Source: Diphasiastrum complanatum (lineage: Eukaryota; Streptophyta; Lycopodiopsida; Lycopodiales; Lycopodiaceae). Taken from it: DNA of 64,000 nucleotides. Positions 20,833-34,851 of the stretch are shown here, one piece after another. The stretch lies in the NCBI GenBank assembly GCA_029204225.1, contig CM055092.1, forward strand, positions 42,659,760-42,723,759, given 5' to 3'. The notes under the pieces are model-generated. The model searched no databases. It had not been told where the DNA came from and saw nothing but the letters and a program-made list of their open reading frames with translations. The first letter of the stretch is position 1, and every line of letters starts with the position of its first letter. A program made the translations under genes and the position numbers.

Positions 20833-21571
20833 CTACCCTGAAGTTAAATATTTGGTAATTTTCTTAGCCCATATAGGTGTAGAGTCAACTTGGAAAAGCA
20901 TTGCATCTGGTAAATCATCGTTGATGCCTTGATCAGGGGTAGGAAGGTTAGGGATTCGGGATAGATGATCTGCTAAAAACTGCTGAACTCCCTTACGAAC
21001 CACGATCCTAAACTCAAATTCTCTCAATAATAGGATCCATCTAGTAATACGACCTGTGGTGCAGGCCCTTGTTGATGAGATACAATAGTGCTTGATGATC
21101 AGTGAAGAATGCAAAGATTTTTCCTAGAAGATAATGGCGAAATTTCTGAACCGCATATACCATTGCCAAGGCTTCGCGTTCGGTGGCGGTAAAATTGACC
21201 TCAGCAGGTATCAATTGTCGACTAAGAAAACGAATTGGGTAATCCTTTTTGAATTCTCCCGGTTGGGTGAGCACTGCTTCAATGGCATAGTTGGATGCAT
21301 CGGTATGCACATGGAATTCTTTAGAATAATTAGGAGCCCGGAGGATGGGTGCTTTGGTAAGGGCTTCTTTGAGTTGATTGAAGTCGACGCGTTGTTCATC
21401 TGTCCATTTGGGAACTACAACTACTTTGTAAGCGGGCTTTGTTAGCGAAATAAAAAATAAAGCACTGATAGTAGTTGGCGTGGCCAAGGAAGGAGTAAAC
21501 TTCACGTATCGTACGCAGTTCCGGTAGATTTTGAATGATAAGGATCTTTTCAGGATCGGTGGCAATGCCAT
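20833..21571 (-). pseudogene. Element D RNase H
   Basis: HTDASNYAIEAVL, ATEREALAMVYAVQKFRHYL and FFTDHQALLYL supply the D-E-D residues. IVVRKGVQQFLADHLSRI closes the domain near 20960. A frame change near 21060 splits it into two open pieces. Confidence 0.8.
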
Positions 21572-22886
21572 TTCGTGAGATAATATGTCCTAACACAATA
21601 CCATGGGTTACCCAAATCTGGCATTTTTCAGGATTAAGAGAGATATCGAAGCGTTGACATTGGATACAAGTTTTTTTTAGCACAGACAAATGACGTATTT
21701 CTTCGGAATGTGCTCCTAAATCGTCCAAGTAAACTTCTAAGGTATCGACCATCTGCTGAGAAAAGGCCGCTTGCATAACACGTTGGAAGGTGCTAGGGAC
21801 ATTGCAGAGCCCAAAAGGCATGACTTTCCAGCAGAAGGTTTCCCATTCTGTGACAAAGGCGGTTTTGTGTTGATCTTCTTCAGCGATTTGGATCATATTA
21901 TATCCGCTAAAGCCATCTAAGAAGGAGTAAGCCTCATCTCCTGCTAGATTTTCTAAGATGGATTCTCCGAAAGGTAATGAAAAATTATCTCATTCAGTGA
22001 CGGCGTTAAGTTTTTTAAAATTGACACAGATCCGGAGTTTTTCAGTTTTTTTGGGGATGATGACAATTGGGGAGACCCACTCAGTATGTTCAATTTCATA
22101 TATAAATCTTGCATCTAAAAGGCGTTGTAATTCTTCTTTGATCTTGGCCTTATAGATGGGATTGCATCTGTACGAACGACTCGCAGTGGGCCTCGCACCC
22201 GGTTTAAGTGGGATACGATGCATAGCTACTTGGGGTAAGACGCCTTTCATGTCTTTATAGATCCAGACAAAGATATGTCGATATTTTCGCAGGAGCTTTT
22301 CAAGCCGTCTTCGTTGTTCACGATTGGGATGAGTTCCGATGTGGACAAGATATTCGTTGGTTTCATTTGGCTCACTCAGGGAAAGAGTTATGGTTTGTGT
22401 AGAGCCTTCGTAGTGTGAATTACCAGTGGGCTCACGTTGATCTTGGGATAATTTGATTGTGACATCCTCGATCGTATAATCCTTAAAGTATGCAATAACA
22501 TCATGGGCTGTAGATTCGATGGGGGCCTTGTCTTTATTTTGTCGAGATGGTGTTTGTTTGGGGATGGGTGTAGGGCTAGAGGCAATCTTAGGAACTTTCC
22601 GAACAGTTGTGAGGTCACCCGACAGTTGAATTTGAAGTGGTTTTTTCATTTTCTCTTTCATAGTATGACCACGTAGTTGAGGTTTTGGTGGTGGAGAGAC
22701 AGTGGGTATGTCATGGAGGATCTCGTCATCAATTTGAAAGATAGTCTCCTCCTCACAGAGATCCCATGGATAGTGTGGGCATTTGGGATGGTAGGATTTT
22801 GTCTCAGGTTTTTCACTTGCAACCTTGGCAACTGATTCCACCTTGGAAGCATGTTGCGGATAGGTCTTCGGGGGAAGTGCTTCCAT
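21396..22886 (-). pseudogene. Element D reverse transcriptase
   Basis: YEIEHTEWVSPIVIIPKK and LRICVNFKKLNAVT are the fingers (ending at a stop near 21990). EAYSFLDGFSGYN is motif A, VMPFGLCNVPSTFQR motif B and VYLDDLGAHS motif C. The thumb reads LGHIISRNGIATDPEKI and GHANYYQ. The upstream part (22886-22400) is a linker with no clear domain. At equivalent positions this copy reads Trp or Arg where element A has stops. Confidence 0.85.
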
Positions 22887-23537
22887 AAAGTTGAGGATCT
22901 GAATATCAGAGATGTCCGTATCTTCCGGACAATTCTGAATTCATAAGACGTTCTCGTCATCAATGAATAAATCGTCTGATTCATTATTAGGTAGCCATGC
23001 AACATTTAGTAGCTCATCATGGTGGGGAAGAATATCAATAAAAATGATATTGATGATGGATGTATCCAGATCAAGTGATTGGTCGTGATCGATCGGGTGT
23101 GGAGAGGTACAATTATCTTGATGTTGAGCACAGTAATCAGCATTCACACAATCAATGGTAGCTAGACTGTGACTCCAGTTTATGATATCAGTAGATTTAA
23201 CATAATGACCTTTTTCGTGGCTGGACTGGTATGGCTCAAATATTGAGTTGGTGGTTGAGAATCCCTCGTCATGTATGCGTGCAGGTTTGAATTTACCCGT
23301 TGAGTCAATTGTGACAAAATTGTCACGATTACCAAAAGTGACTCGACCTTTGCTCTAGTCATGAACGACTCGTGCATTGGTGAGCCACGGACGACCAAGT
23401 AGTAATTCATAAGAATAGGCATTATTGGGAATATCAAGTACTACAAGGTCAGCGAAAAATTTGAGTCCTCCTAGTTTGATCAACACGTGCGGAAGGAAAC
23501 CTGTAGGTCGGACCACACTTTGATCAGCCATTCGAAG

Positions 23538-23760
23538 CTAACAAGTAGGTTTGGCTAGCTTGTCTCTCAGATTCCATTCCATCATGAGGGATGTGGAAAT
23601 GATATTAACCCCGGAACCTCCATCGAGTACTGCTAAAACTTCACGGGATTGATGATGGGTAGCTGGGATTTTGATGTTGTCTCGTTCGTTGAGTGGATTG
23701 GTTAGATGTAAGGGCATTTCAGGCAACTCATCAATAGTGGTGGTGATATTGGATTGGATT
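23538..23760 (-). pseudogene. Element D protease active-site segment
   Basis: LAVLDGGSGVNIISTSLMM keeps the retropepsin Asp and flap-side context that element A has lost. The piece is bounded by a stop on each side. The remainder of the domain continues degraded toward 23180. Confidence 0.7.
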
Positions 23761-23762
23761 TG

Positions 23763-25115
23763 TTATTTCCACTGGCCAGCATGCTTCCAGAGGACATGGA
23801 AGAGAAGAGTGACATTGGCTTGTAGTAAATCTCCCCAAACTTCGGTACCTTCAAGGGTTTTGCTTTCAAAGGGCTTGTGAGTTACTTTATGGGAAGAGGA
23901 AGAGTGTTGGTCGGCATTACGGATTTGCTGGCGATACTCATGATGCAACCTAATTTCTTCAAATGGGTGGGGATAAACTATCGAGATTGAATCATCACTT
24001 GGAGGAACAGCCTGCGGTTGAGTTTTGCTGGGTGCAAATGTAGGGGCTTGGCGTTGGGTTTGTGCCCGAGTCAAGACCCAAGCAAGATGAGTTTCAACTG
24101 GTAAAGTTTCTACTTGCACTGAACAAACTGGAGTAGCAGGTTTGGTCGGGATAGGCAGTCCTTTACGTGATATTCAATTCCACAATTTTCACAAGCTAGA
24201 GGGAAACGAAGTTAATCTGGGCAGCGAATACTAGGATGTTTACCTGCACAGATAAAACATCCTCGTATTGCGGGTAGTTGGTGTGCAGCAAACACAGCTT
24301 GGTTTGGATTATAAGCTTGGGCATTGGAATCCAGTGGTTGAGCATTAGAATCATAGGTATAATAAACAACTGTTTCAGTAGAGTACTGCGGTTGAGTATT
24401 GTTTCCACATAGTAGGTGGCCGGATCGATGGTATTTGGATCAAGATAATGGACAACATATTGTGGGGCAGGTTGGTTAACAACAAACTGTTGACGTGGGG
24501 ATGTATATTTATTTGGTGCAAGTGGTCATGGTTGGTAAACCCTTGGTCATGGCACAGGTTGTTGTAGCGGGTAGGGGCGTAAGCTCGATAAACGGTGGGT
24601 CTGGTGGCTGCTGGAAAATGATTTCGTGGTTGAGGGCATTCGTTAGCAGTGTGATGCTGTGAGCAGATTGGACACCATACATTTTCTCTTGCTGGAAAGA
24701 ATTTCTCAGTAATTTCTTTCATGGCGGTTTGGAAATCGGCAGTGAGTTTATCCATATGTGATTGTTGAGCTTTTTGCCAGGTTTTCATTTGATGTAGAAT
24801 TTCAGAAGAGAGAGCAATATTATCAGACTTAGGACGATCCGGATTCTTAGATTTCTTTTCACGATGGTCAAAGTCATCATTGGAACCTTCGTCTTCTTCA
24901 CGGATAGCATCGGTCATCACATCTTTAAGTTGATCATAAAGATCAACTGGTTTGAGTTCACGGTGGATGTTTTGAGGCAATCCAACTAAAAATAGTTTTA
25001 TGGCCATGCGTTCAGTGATATTTTCATCAACACATTCTACTTTGAGACGTTTAAAATGCTCAATGTAGTTTCGAACAGACTCTTCGCGACGCATCTTGAT
25101 ATGAGTAATTTGAAC
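23763..25115 (-). pseudogene. Element D gag and nucleocapsid
   Basis: REESVRNYIEHFKRLKVECV begins the surviving capsid part. It is followed by the acidic REEDEGSNDDFDHREKK segment, a helical region (LTADFQTAMKEI) and knuckle CPICSQHHTANEC (CX2CX3HX4C). A Y/P/Q-rich stretch follows, then knuckles CFICAGKHPSIRC (CX2CX3HX4C) and CENCGIEYHVKDC (CX2CX4HX3C) near 24262-24150. The short-spaced knuckle is shared with element A and the shard at 28655-29078. Confidence 0.75.
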
Positions 25116-27064
<1,949 letters not shown>

Positions 27065-27196
27065 GTGTAGGACCTGGAGAGATGACGCGTGCTGTTTGTT
27101 GGTAGATAGAGATAAGCACATAAGCAAACATACAACACAGAAGCAAGAAATAAAAGAAAGAAAGGAGAAGAAGCTAGGTAGAAAAGTACTTAAAAA

Positions 27197-27212
27197 GCGG
27201 CAACGGTGCCAA
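27197..27212 (-). other. tRNA-Asp type primer binding site
   Basis: The minus strand reads TTGGCACCGTTGCCGC directly after the LTR end CCAACA. It is one or two bases away from the complement of the plant tRNA-Asp 3' end (TGGCGCCGTTGCCGGGG). The 132 bases between this and the Penelope-like copy are a remnant leader. Confidence 0.75.
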
Positions 27213-27997
27213 TGTTGGAAGTATTTCTAGCGAGTGCGGTGGCTAGATCTACTTACGGGTGTAGTATAGGGATGTAGAGATTCGTCCACTTTTTAAGTTT
27301 CTACAAAAGCTTCAACAGAAATATGAAGGAATGAGAGCACTAAGGCTTACCCAACTAGTGCCCGAAACGGAAATAAACTAATTAGTAATAACAATGACAA
27401 TTCTTGCTAAGGCTTACCCAACTAGCAAGGTGACTAGACTAATCCTAGATTAACACTCGAAGGGTAAGAAAATGAGATTGCTGCTAATACTAAACAACAA
27501 AGCAATAATGAACATGCCACAATAAAACCGGTGAAAAGGAGGCAAGAGGAGTCCCGAGCACCTTCCCTCAAGCTATGCACCTTTCCAAGGGGAACACAAA
27601 TGAAATAGAATGATAATTCTCCAAAATAGAGAGCAAGATAGCTTAATCTCAAAAGTGTCATTTACAATGCAAATACCTCTCCTTTTATGGCAAGGAGGGT
27701 CTTCCATAAGTGTCTACTAACTTATGGAACTAATCTGTTTCTAGCCTTTCTAGAACTTCTAACTTAGGATTTAGAAATTCAATTTTCTTAACTTAGGACA
27801 ACCAAAGATAAAATATTTCTAATCTTAAGTTTCCTAAGTCTAAGTTCTAAATCTAAGTTTAAGCTATTTTATTATTATTTAAGCTTCTACTCATGGCTTG
27901 AAGTTTATTGATAGATACTCATACGTGGTCTTACAAAACACATGCCATGGAGTTTTATTATTTTTTTATTTTCTCTGTGTTAGCACAGTTGCTAACA
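27213..27997 (-). repeat. LTR with PPT on one side and PBS on the other
   Basis: 785 bases, TGTTAGCAAC to TTCCAACA on the minus strand. A CCATAAAAGG box lies near 27682-27694. The polypurine tract (GGAGGGGGATAA, 27998-28012) precedes it and the primer site follows it. The unit therefore looks like one LTR shared by two tandem internal regions. Confidence 0.7.
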
Positions 27998-28654
27998 TTA
28001 TCCCCCTCCTTATTGGACTGGTGGTCCCACACCAATCGACGCCTTTTCGTCCTGGATTTTTTGTGCTTCTGTTGTTGTTGGGAGTGGTAGATGGTCGTCC
28101 CGATGTCCTCCATCGCTTGCCACCGTAATTTGTTCAGGAAGGGCATGGGTTTGTAATAATGGAACATACCCTGGAGAAAATTATGGGTTGTCCATAGCTC
28201 CACCATATCAATGTGCAAGACGGAAGTAAGTGCAGCGCGATAATAGAGCCTTGCAACGTTGATATGGTCGTCTTGCGTGCGCAAGGGTTTATCGATGTCA
28301 AGGGCAATTGGGGGTAACCCTTGATCCCAAAAACCTCTGAGTTCTGCCAGAAATGCCACCAGACTGCAATTATCCACAAAATATCTAACATCGCGATCAG
28401 GATTGCCATGGTGCTTCTGGTAGAAGACTCGGCAGTTGGTGACCATGCCTTCGGCCAAGTTGCCGGTATCGACTCCTGTGAGCTTAGGCCAAAAGATTCT
28501 ATTCTTGACCTTGGTGGCAGAAACGGTTCTCGCCTTGCTACTAGATAGTAATAAGGATTGGTACGCATGTAGGAGGGATCTTCGAGATACCGTGCCATCA
28601 AGGTCTTACTTTGGAGGAAGAGCTGATGGCGGCAGAGAGGTTGTGGATCCAAGA
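27958..28654 (-). pseudogene. C-terminal part of a third-ORF-type protein, reading into the LTR
   Basis: An open stretch of 166 codons (27958-28458) extends upstream in the same frame to a TAA near 28606. It includes WPKLTGVDTGNLAEGM, HINVARLYYRAALTSVLHID and FLNKLRWQAMEDIG. The frame crosses the polypurine tract and ends 40 bases inside the LTR. The VARLYYRAAL segment matches VATLYFRAAM at 48843-49245, which also lies just before a PPT and LTR. A second frame (YLEDPSYMRTNPYYYLVARR) is open over 28520-28610, so a frameshift is possible. Family unknown. Confidence 0.5.
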
Positions 28655-29078
28655 GTTTGAGCATTAGAATCATAGGTATAATAAACAACCATTTCAGTAG
28701 AGTACTGCGGTTGAGTATTGTCTTCCACATAGTAGGTGGCCAGATCGATGGTATTCAGATCAAGATAATGGACAACATTTTGTGGGGTAGGTTGGTTAAC
28801 AACAAACTGTTGACATGGGGATGGATATTGATTTGGTGCAGGTGGTCGTGGTTGGTAAACCCCTAGTCGTGGCACAGGTTGTTGTGGCAGGTAGGGGCAG
28901 TAAGCTCGATAAACGGTGGGTCTGGTGGCTGCTGGAGAATGATTTCGCAATTGAGGGCATTCGTTAGCAGTGTGATGCTGTAAGCAGATTGGACACCAGA
29001 CATTTTCTCTTGCTGGAAAGGATTTCTCAGCAATTTGTTTCATGGCGGTTTGAAAATCGGCAGTGAGTTTATCCATAT
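28655..29078 (-). pseudogene. Ty3 gag shard related to element D
   Basis: Minus-strand LTADFQTAMKQIAEKSFPAR, knuckle CPICLQHHTANEC and the following Y/P/Q-rich stretch match 24345-24760 with few differences. It ends at 28655, where unrelated third-ORF-type sequence starts, and at 29078, where the next piece is inverted. Confidence 0.85.
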
Positions 29079-29186
29079 GTGATGACCGATGCTATTCGTG
29101 AAGAAGACGAAGGTTCTGATGATGACTTTGACCATCGCGAAAAGAAATCTAAGAATCCAGATCGTCCCAAGTCTGATAATATTGCT
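29079..29186 (+). pseudogene. Inverted gag shard
   Basis: The plus strand here reads TDAIREEDEGSDDDFDHREK and continues KSKNPDRPKSDNIA, the segment that in element D lies on the minus strand just upstream of the previous shard. The two neighbours are therefore in opposite orientation. The junction carries the shared word ATGTGAT. Confidence 0.85.
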
Positions 29187-30714
29187 AACAATCTGAATGT
29201 ATGAGTTCCAATGGATAAGTAGTCTTTATAAAAGACTTCTGATATGGCTTTTTGTGTGACTTTGCAATGGCACAAGCCTCACAAGGCTTTAAATCTTTAG
29301 AAAGAGATTTTGGAAGACCAATAGCCTTCTCCTTCTTAACCATAGAAGACATAGATGTAAAGTTAGGATGTCCCAACCTTCTATGCCACAACTCCTCCTT
29401 AGATAACAAAGCAACTTCACAAAGGTTTGCATTCTCATAAGAATTCAACTTAAAAATTCCACCACATCTAGTTCCATCAGCAAGGATCTCATCTTTTCTC
29501 TTGATAAAACAAGTATTGGAGTTGAACTTTACATCACAACAATTATCAAGCAACTTTCCCACACTAATTAAGTTCTTTGTAAGTTTTGGAATGAAAAGAA
29601 CATTAGAAAGTGCAAGAACTTTTGAAGAAGCAAGTTTCAATGGGATGTTGCCAATTCCTTTTATTGGACACTCATGATCATTAGCAGTATAAATAGATCT
29701 CTTGAGTCCTTTGAAAGGTAAGATTGAGTCAAATGACTCCTTTGAACAACACATATGTGAAGAGGCTCCACTGTCTATGTACCAAGCTCCATCTTTCTTG
29801 AAAGGTGATGAAGAGAAATTGGACACCATAAGTGATCCTTCTTCGTCACTTCAATAGAATCTTCTACAATCTCTTTGGAGAGATTAGCTTGCTTGAGCTG
29901 GTTTTTCTTCTTGAAGCAATTAGAGGCATAGTGCCCCTTCTTGCCACAGAAAAAGCACTTTACTTTCTTCTTCTTGGTTTTTGAGTTAGAGGGATGAGCT
30001 GTTTCATCCTCTTCACCATCTTGATCTCGATCTTTGGCTTTGTCTTTGTTGTATGCTTGAGAGAATTGGTTCTTACTCCCTTTCTGCTTGCCTTTGTCAA
30101 AGAGGGCTTTGTCACTTCCACCATGTTCGAGTTTGTTCATCCTGGAGAGTTTATAGCTTTGCCTAGATTCTTCAGAAATAAGAATTCCTTGGAGAGTTTC
30201 TAGATTAGGTAACTCCTCCTTAATAACAAAAGATTGAACAAGATTATCATAGTCATCTCTCAAGCCATTCAGTATGACTTGAACCAGCTGAACTTGGTTA
30301 ATGGTAACACCAACATAGGAAAGCTCTCTAAATCTTTAACTCTCAGAACATAGTTAGATGTATTTTCTTCACTTCTTTGAAAACACGATTCCCAAGAGTG
30401 AGTATTCTAGAAGTATTCTTTGCTTCATAGATGGTCTTTAGTGCATCCCAAGCTTCTTTGGATGTAGTGCAAGATCCTATCTCTCTCAAAATTTCATTAG
30501 ATACATTCATCTTAATGAAATCTAGAGCCATTCTAGCTCTCTTATTATATTTAGGAGTTTCAATCTGTGCTTGAGGCTCCTCCTCAACACCAAGCACAAT
30601 ATCCATAACATCCTAGAGTATCAAAACAGACTCCATTCTTAACTTTTAAATTGAGTAATTAGAAGTGTTTAGTCTTTCACTGGCTTCTAGAAGATATCCT
30701 CCCTGAGATGCCAT
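29187..30714 (-). pseudogene. Copia element H: gag, protease, integrase start
   Basis: The minus-strand ATG at 30714 opens MASQGGYLLEASERLNTSNY, homologous to the nested element's gag, with stops soon after. UBN2-type gag (30606-30343, then 30263 onward) leads to an intact knuckle CFFCGKKGHYASNC, the protease motif WYIDSGASSHM, the pre-integrase HRRLGHPN and HKKPYQKSF, and ends at LELIHSD. There the integrase core is cut off at about 29187. Element I at 43636-45607 is the same family on the other strand and retains the integrase core. Confidence 0.85.
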
Positions 30715-31483
30715 TATAATGAAGAATTCTTAGTTATTGGATTGAGATATATTTTAGCTTGTTCCTATTAGACTTAGAGTTGCTGCTCTCTTTCACTATA
30801 GGTATTTTCAAGATTGAACTACCTTCCTATGTGAAACACTTGCAACTATATTTGAGATGAATCTCAAATATTCCACAAGACAAGTTATCTAGATCAGACA
30901 CAAAAAGTGGTTTGAGACACTTTGGATGGTTTGAATCCTACTTTTGGCACGTGTGAAATGCTTCAAAAGAAAACACTATTGACACTCAGAAGGCTCAAAG
31001 GGTGTTCAAATACTTAAAACTCAGTCTTGATCTACAGTTTCTTGTGTTGGATGCTCAAAACAATGGATTCAGAACAAAGTATAATTGAATCAAATCAAAA
31101 TGTTGTCACTCGATTTTGGACCTATCCCTATCCTCTTTAAGAGCTTATAACTCTTGCTAGACACATCAGATTGATTTGGTTTCAATTTCTATGGAAAGTG
31201 CAGATCAAATGCTTTGCATCAAGCTATAAGACTGCTATCTTTGGATCTATAAGTAAGGAGAACAAAGGGACTGAAAATCTCTGATTTTCACACATGTGGA
31301 ATTTCAGAATTCTGTACTACCTCAATTCAGGTCTAAAAATTCAGTCCAAGTCCGATTTGATCCAAATACACTTCAGAGAAAGGTTAGAAAAAGTGCAAAA
31401 CTACTTTTTTGCTTTATTTAGCTCTCAGTTTCTTGTACAATCAGAGTTGTTAGCATGCAAAGCTTAATGAGGCTTTGATACCA
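30715..31483 (-). other. Copia H leader and tRNA-Met primer site
   Basis: A non-coding leader of about 750 bases. The primer site TGGTATCAAAGCC (minus strand) ends at 31483 next to the LTR. Confidence 0.75.
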
Positions 31484-32278
31484 TGACAAAATTTCCAAAA
31501 TTCACATGTGTGGAGAATGTCCACAAGAGTGATTGATTTTAATGAAGCTTTGTGATTGGCACTATAACCTGATTCTAGATTGATCAACAAGATCTAGTTC
31601 AGAAGAAATGGCTAATTCACAATCTAGCATGCTAATCAACAGAATATAATAGCAATGAATCAAAGAATGAATAAAAGTACAAGATTTCAATGTATGAGCA
31701 TTAGTCTCAACATGAGTTAGAGAGAGAAAACTGGAGAGATAACAAGCAAAATTAGTTTAGATCCAAAATGGCATGAGATAGCTACAAAACTTTGGTTCCT
31801 CATCATTGATTGTGTGGAGAGCTACACATATTTATAGAGATTGAGGTAGCTCAAGGTAGAACCACATCCATCCATTCCAAAATGACATCTAAAGTTACAT
31901 CTAGAGTCTATGTGACATTTGTCACTTGTCATGCATGAAATTCTACCAACTTTTTACAAGTGTACTAGTTCTAACTGGAAATGTCCAAATCATCATGCAT
32001 GTGTCCATTAAACTTTGTGCATGCCTTGCATGTCATTGTGGATCACTTACAATTAATGCATGTGAATTGCCACGAGTTTCTACAAGCATAATCATGCTAA
32101 TTCTACGTCTACAAACTATATGCAAGTTGCATTTATCAAACTAGATAATACATAACCATGTAGCTCGAGTTCTATGTAGGCCAAACTTGGCATTTTGCAT
32201 TAATGAACTACATACTTGCATGGTACAACATTTGTAGCAAGCCAAGAAATCAATATGGATTGTTTTTCAATTTTAACA
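31484..32278 (-). repeat. LTR of Copia element H
   Basis: 795 bases, TGTTAAAATTG to AAATTTTGTCA on the minus strand. A CTATAAATATG box lies near 31825-31835. Its upstream neighbour (32279-32294) reads as a short purine tract (TTTTTAGGAGGAG, minus), so this LTR also seems to have both PPT and PBS beside it. Part of the same LTR recurs at 42508-42670. Confidence 0.65.
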
Positions 32279-32296
32279 CTCCTCCTAAAAATGCAA

Positions 32297-33050
<754 letters not shown>

Positions 33051-33299
33051 ATTAGAAAAGAATTCCATTTGCAAACGATCTAGCCTCTGACAAATTTCTG
33101 ATCCATTCTGATAAAAATACTGAAAAATCTTTATTTTTAGTGTCGACCACTTAATCAAGATCTATTACCTGAAAATTAAAAATCTGATTATTTTCAAGTG
33201 TTAAAGTTTTTACAAATCTGACTTGATCTGATCTGAGATAGGAATTTGGTTGAAAAATCTAGATCCAATCTCATTGTCTAATTGACGTAATTTGGAATT

Positions 33300-33517
33300 A
33301 TGGATGAACAAGGAGGACCACTGAACCCACCACCAATTATTGTTAGAAGGTCTCGTCTAGATATACCAAAATACAATGGGTAATCTGATCCCATCATATT
33401 TTTCTAGATCTTTTCTGAATCATGTAGGGTTTATGGTGAAGTATTTTCACAAGATAAACTTCAGCTATTCTCTATGGCCTTAACTGAAGCTGCTCAAAAT
33501 TGGTTTTATATCTTTTG
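33300..33517 (+). pseudogene. Ty3 gag N-terminal relic
   Basis: The ATG at 33300 opens MDEQGGPLNPPPIIVRRSRL, then DIPKYNG, a stop, SDPIIFF, a stop and LQLFSMALTEAAQNWFYIF. It aligns with element A's gag at 3190-3370. A further S/T/P segment ending SGVYPNLK near 34395-34490 matches the element A region before protease, so the rest of this element may lie beyond the later insertions. Confidence 0.7.
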
Positions 33518-34440
33518 ACCAATTTTGACCAAAATTTGTGGGAAAAATCCACAAATTCATGCAATTGGATCCAAATCCTTGTAAATCCATTGCATGCAAG
33601 CACAAAAAGTTCTGATTCTAGTCAAACATGGTTTCTATAGCCCATTTATGGTCCAAAAACCCCAATTTTTGGTCCAAAATCACTATCTAATCAACCTTTT
33701 GACTATTCCAACATCATGCAATCATTAGATCCAATCAATAATGATTGTAAAATAGCAAGTACAATTTTAAAAACGTACTACACCAATACCTATGATCAAT
33801 TTCAAGCATAAAACTTCAATTTTAGGTGAAAAATCCACTAAAATCATCAAAAATCCATAGATTTCCACCAAAAACTATGGAGAAATCCCATAATTATGAT
33901 CTTTAGGCTGAAAGTACACCAAATTCAGAGAAGCCACCTACTTGGAGATCAATCCCATCACCTGGAAGTAACATGCAAGGAGAAATCCACAAAAACTGAG
34001 AAAATACAAGAAGTAGCTCCACCTTTTGATTGATGAAAATCCATAGCTCTAATACCACTATAAGGATCACCAAATGAAGATCTTCATTTGGTGAATCTAT
34101 TTGCTAGTTGCTATCTGATCTGATTGCTTATTGATATCTGAAGAGTCTGGAAGATAAAGTAACCTTTATAATCACATACCTTGACCAAATCGTTTCACCA
34201 TTGGTGTTCTTGGATGCCAATTTACCCAAATATCTTTGGATAACCAGATATGTTGTTATAGTATTCATTGTGAATATTACACATCACAATCCATTCATCA
34301 TCTTACATACATTTAACATACAAAAGAAGAGAGTATTCTCTCTCTTGGGGAATGATCAAACCTTTTACACTTCTTAATTCATTTATTTGGTGAAAATCTA
34401 TAACGACTAGGCCACCACAATCCAGTACCTGTTGAATCTG
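33518..34440 (-). mobile_element. LTR end fragment with tRNA-Met type primer site
   Basis: The minus strand reads TGGTATTAGAGCTATGG at 34058-34042, a Met-type primer site with one change. An LTR-like stretch lies above it (34059 to about 34440), with a 16-base inverted pair ATCTTCATTTGGTG / CACCAAATGAAGAT near 34068-34098. A leader-like non-coding stretch lies below it. It appears to interrupt the gag relic. No partner LTR was found. Confidence 0.5.
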
Positions 34441-34493
34441 CACCAACTACAGATATACCTACTGCATCAGGCGTGTATCCAAATCTTAAAACA

Positions 34494-34848
34494 AAAACAA
34501 CAGGTGCGTCGCTCCCGCAAAAAGGTCTACTTAACAATCAGCTTGAGTATACGTTCAATTATACCATAAGAGGTATATTTAACTGGGAGTTAAGATTACT
34601 CTAGTTTAACATGTCTTTTCATATCTAGTCATTTCATGTGGATGACCTAGTAAAGGCTATCCAAGGCAATGTCTTTCCTTTTAAAGGTCTTGCCCTTAGT
34701 TAAAAGGCAAGTACTTAGGAGATATATTCCCAAAAAATGACTAAGGCCTCTTCATGATTTATACTTATCTAGCTCATATCTTCATTTTCGAGTATATCAT
34801 GCCATATTTATGTTGATATTCAATTTTTAACAATTTCGTGGCATCACA
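34494..34848 (-). repeat. 3' LTR of element E
   Basis: About 355 bases. The minus strand begins TGTGATGCCACGAAATTG. It shares CAACAGGTGCGTCGCTCCCG and the following 300 bases with 41360-41714. The lower boundary is not certain. Confidence 0.8.
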
Positions 34849-34851
34849 TAT

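Larger units (their letters stand above)
19639..25115 (-). mobile_element. Ty3/gypsy retrotransposon D (gag-pol, both ends lost)
   Basis: The minus strand carries gag, protease, RT, RNase H and integrase in the same order and lineage as element A. Its gag end is cut at about 25115 and its integrase end at 19639, where the LTR at 18857-19638 begins, so no LTRs remain. Several frames and stops show decay, yet the protease and RT active sites are better kept than in element A. Confidence 0.85.
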
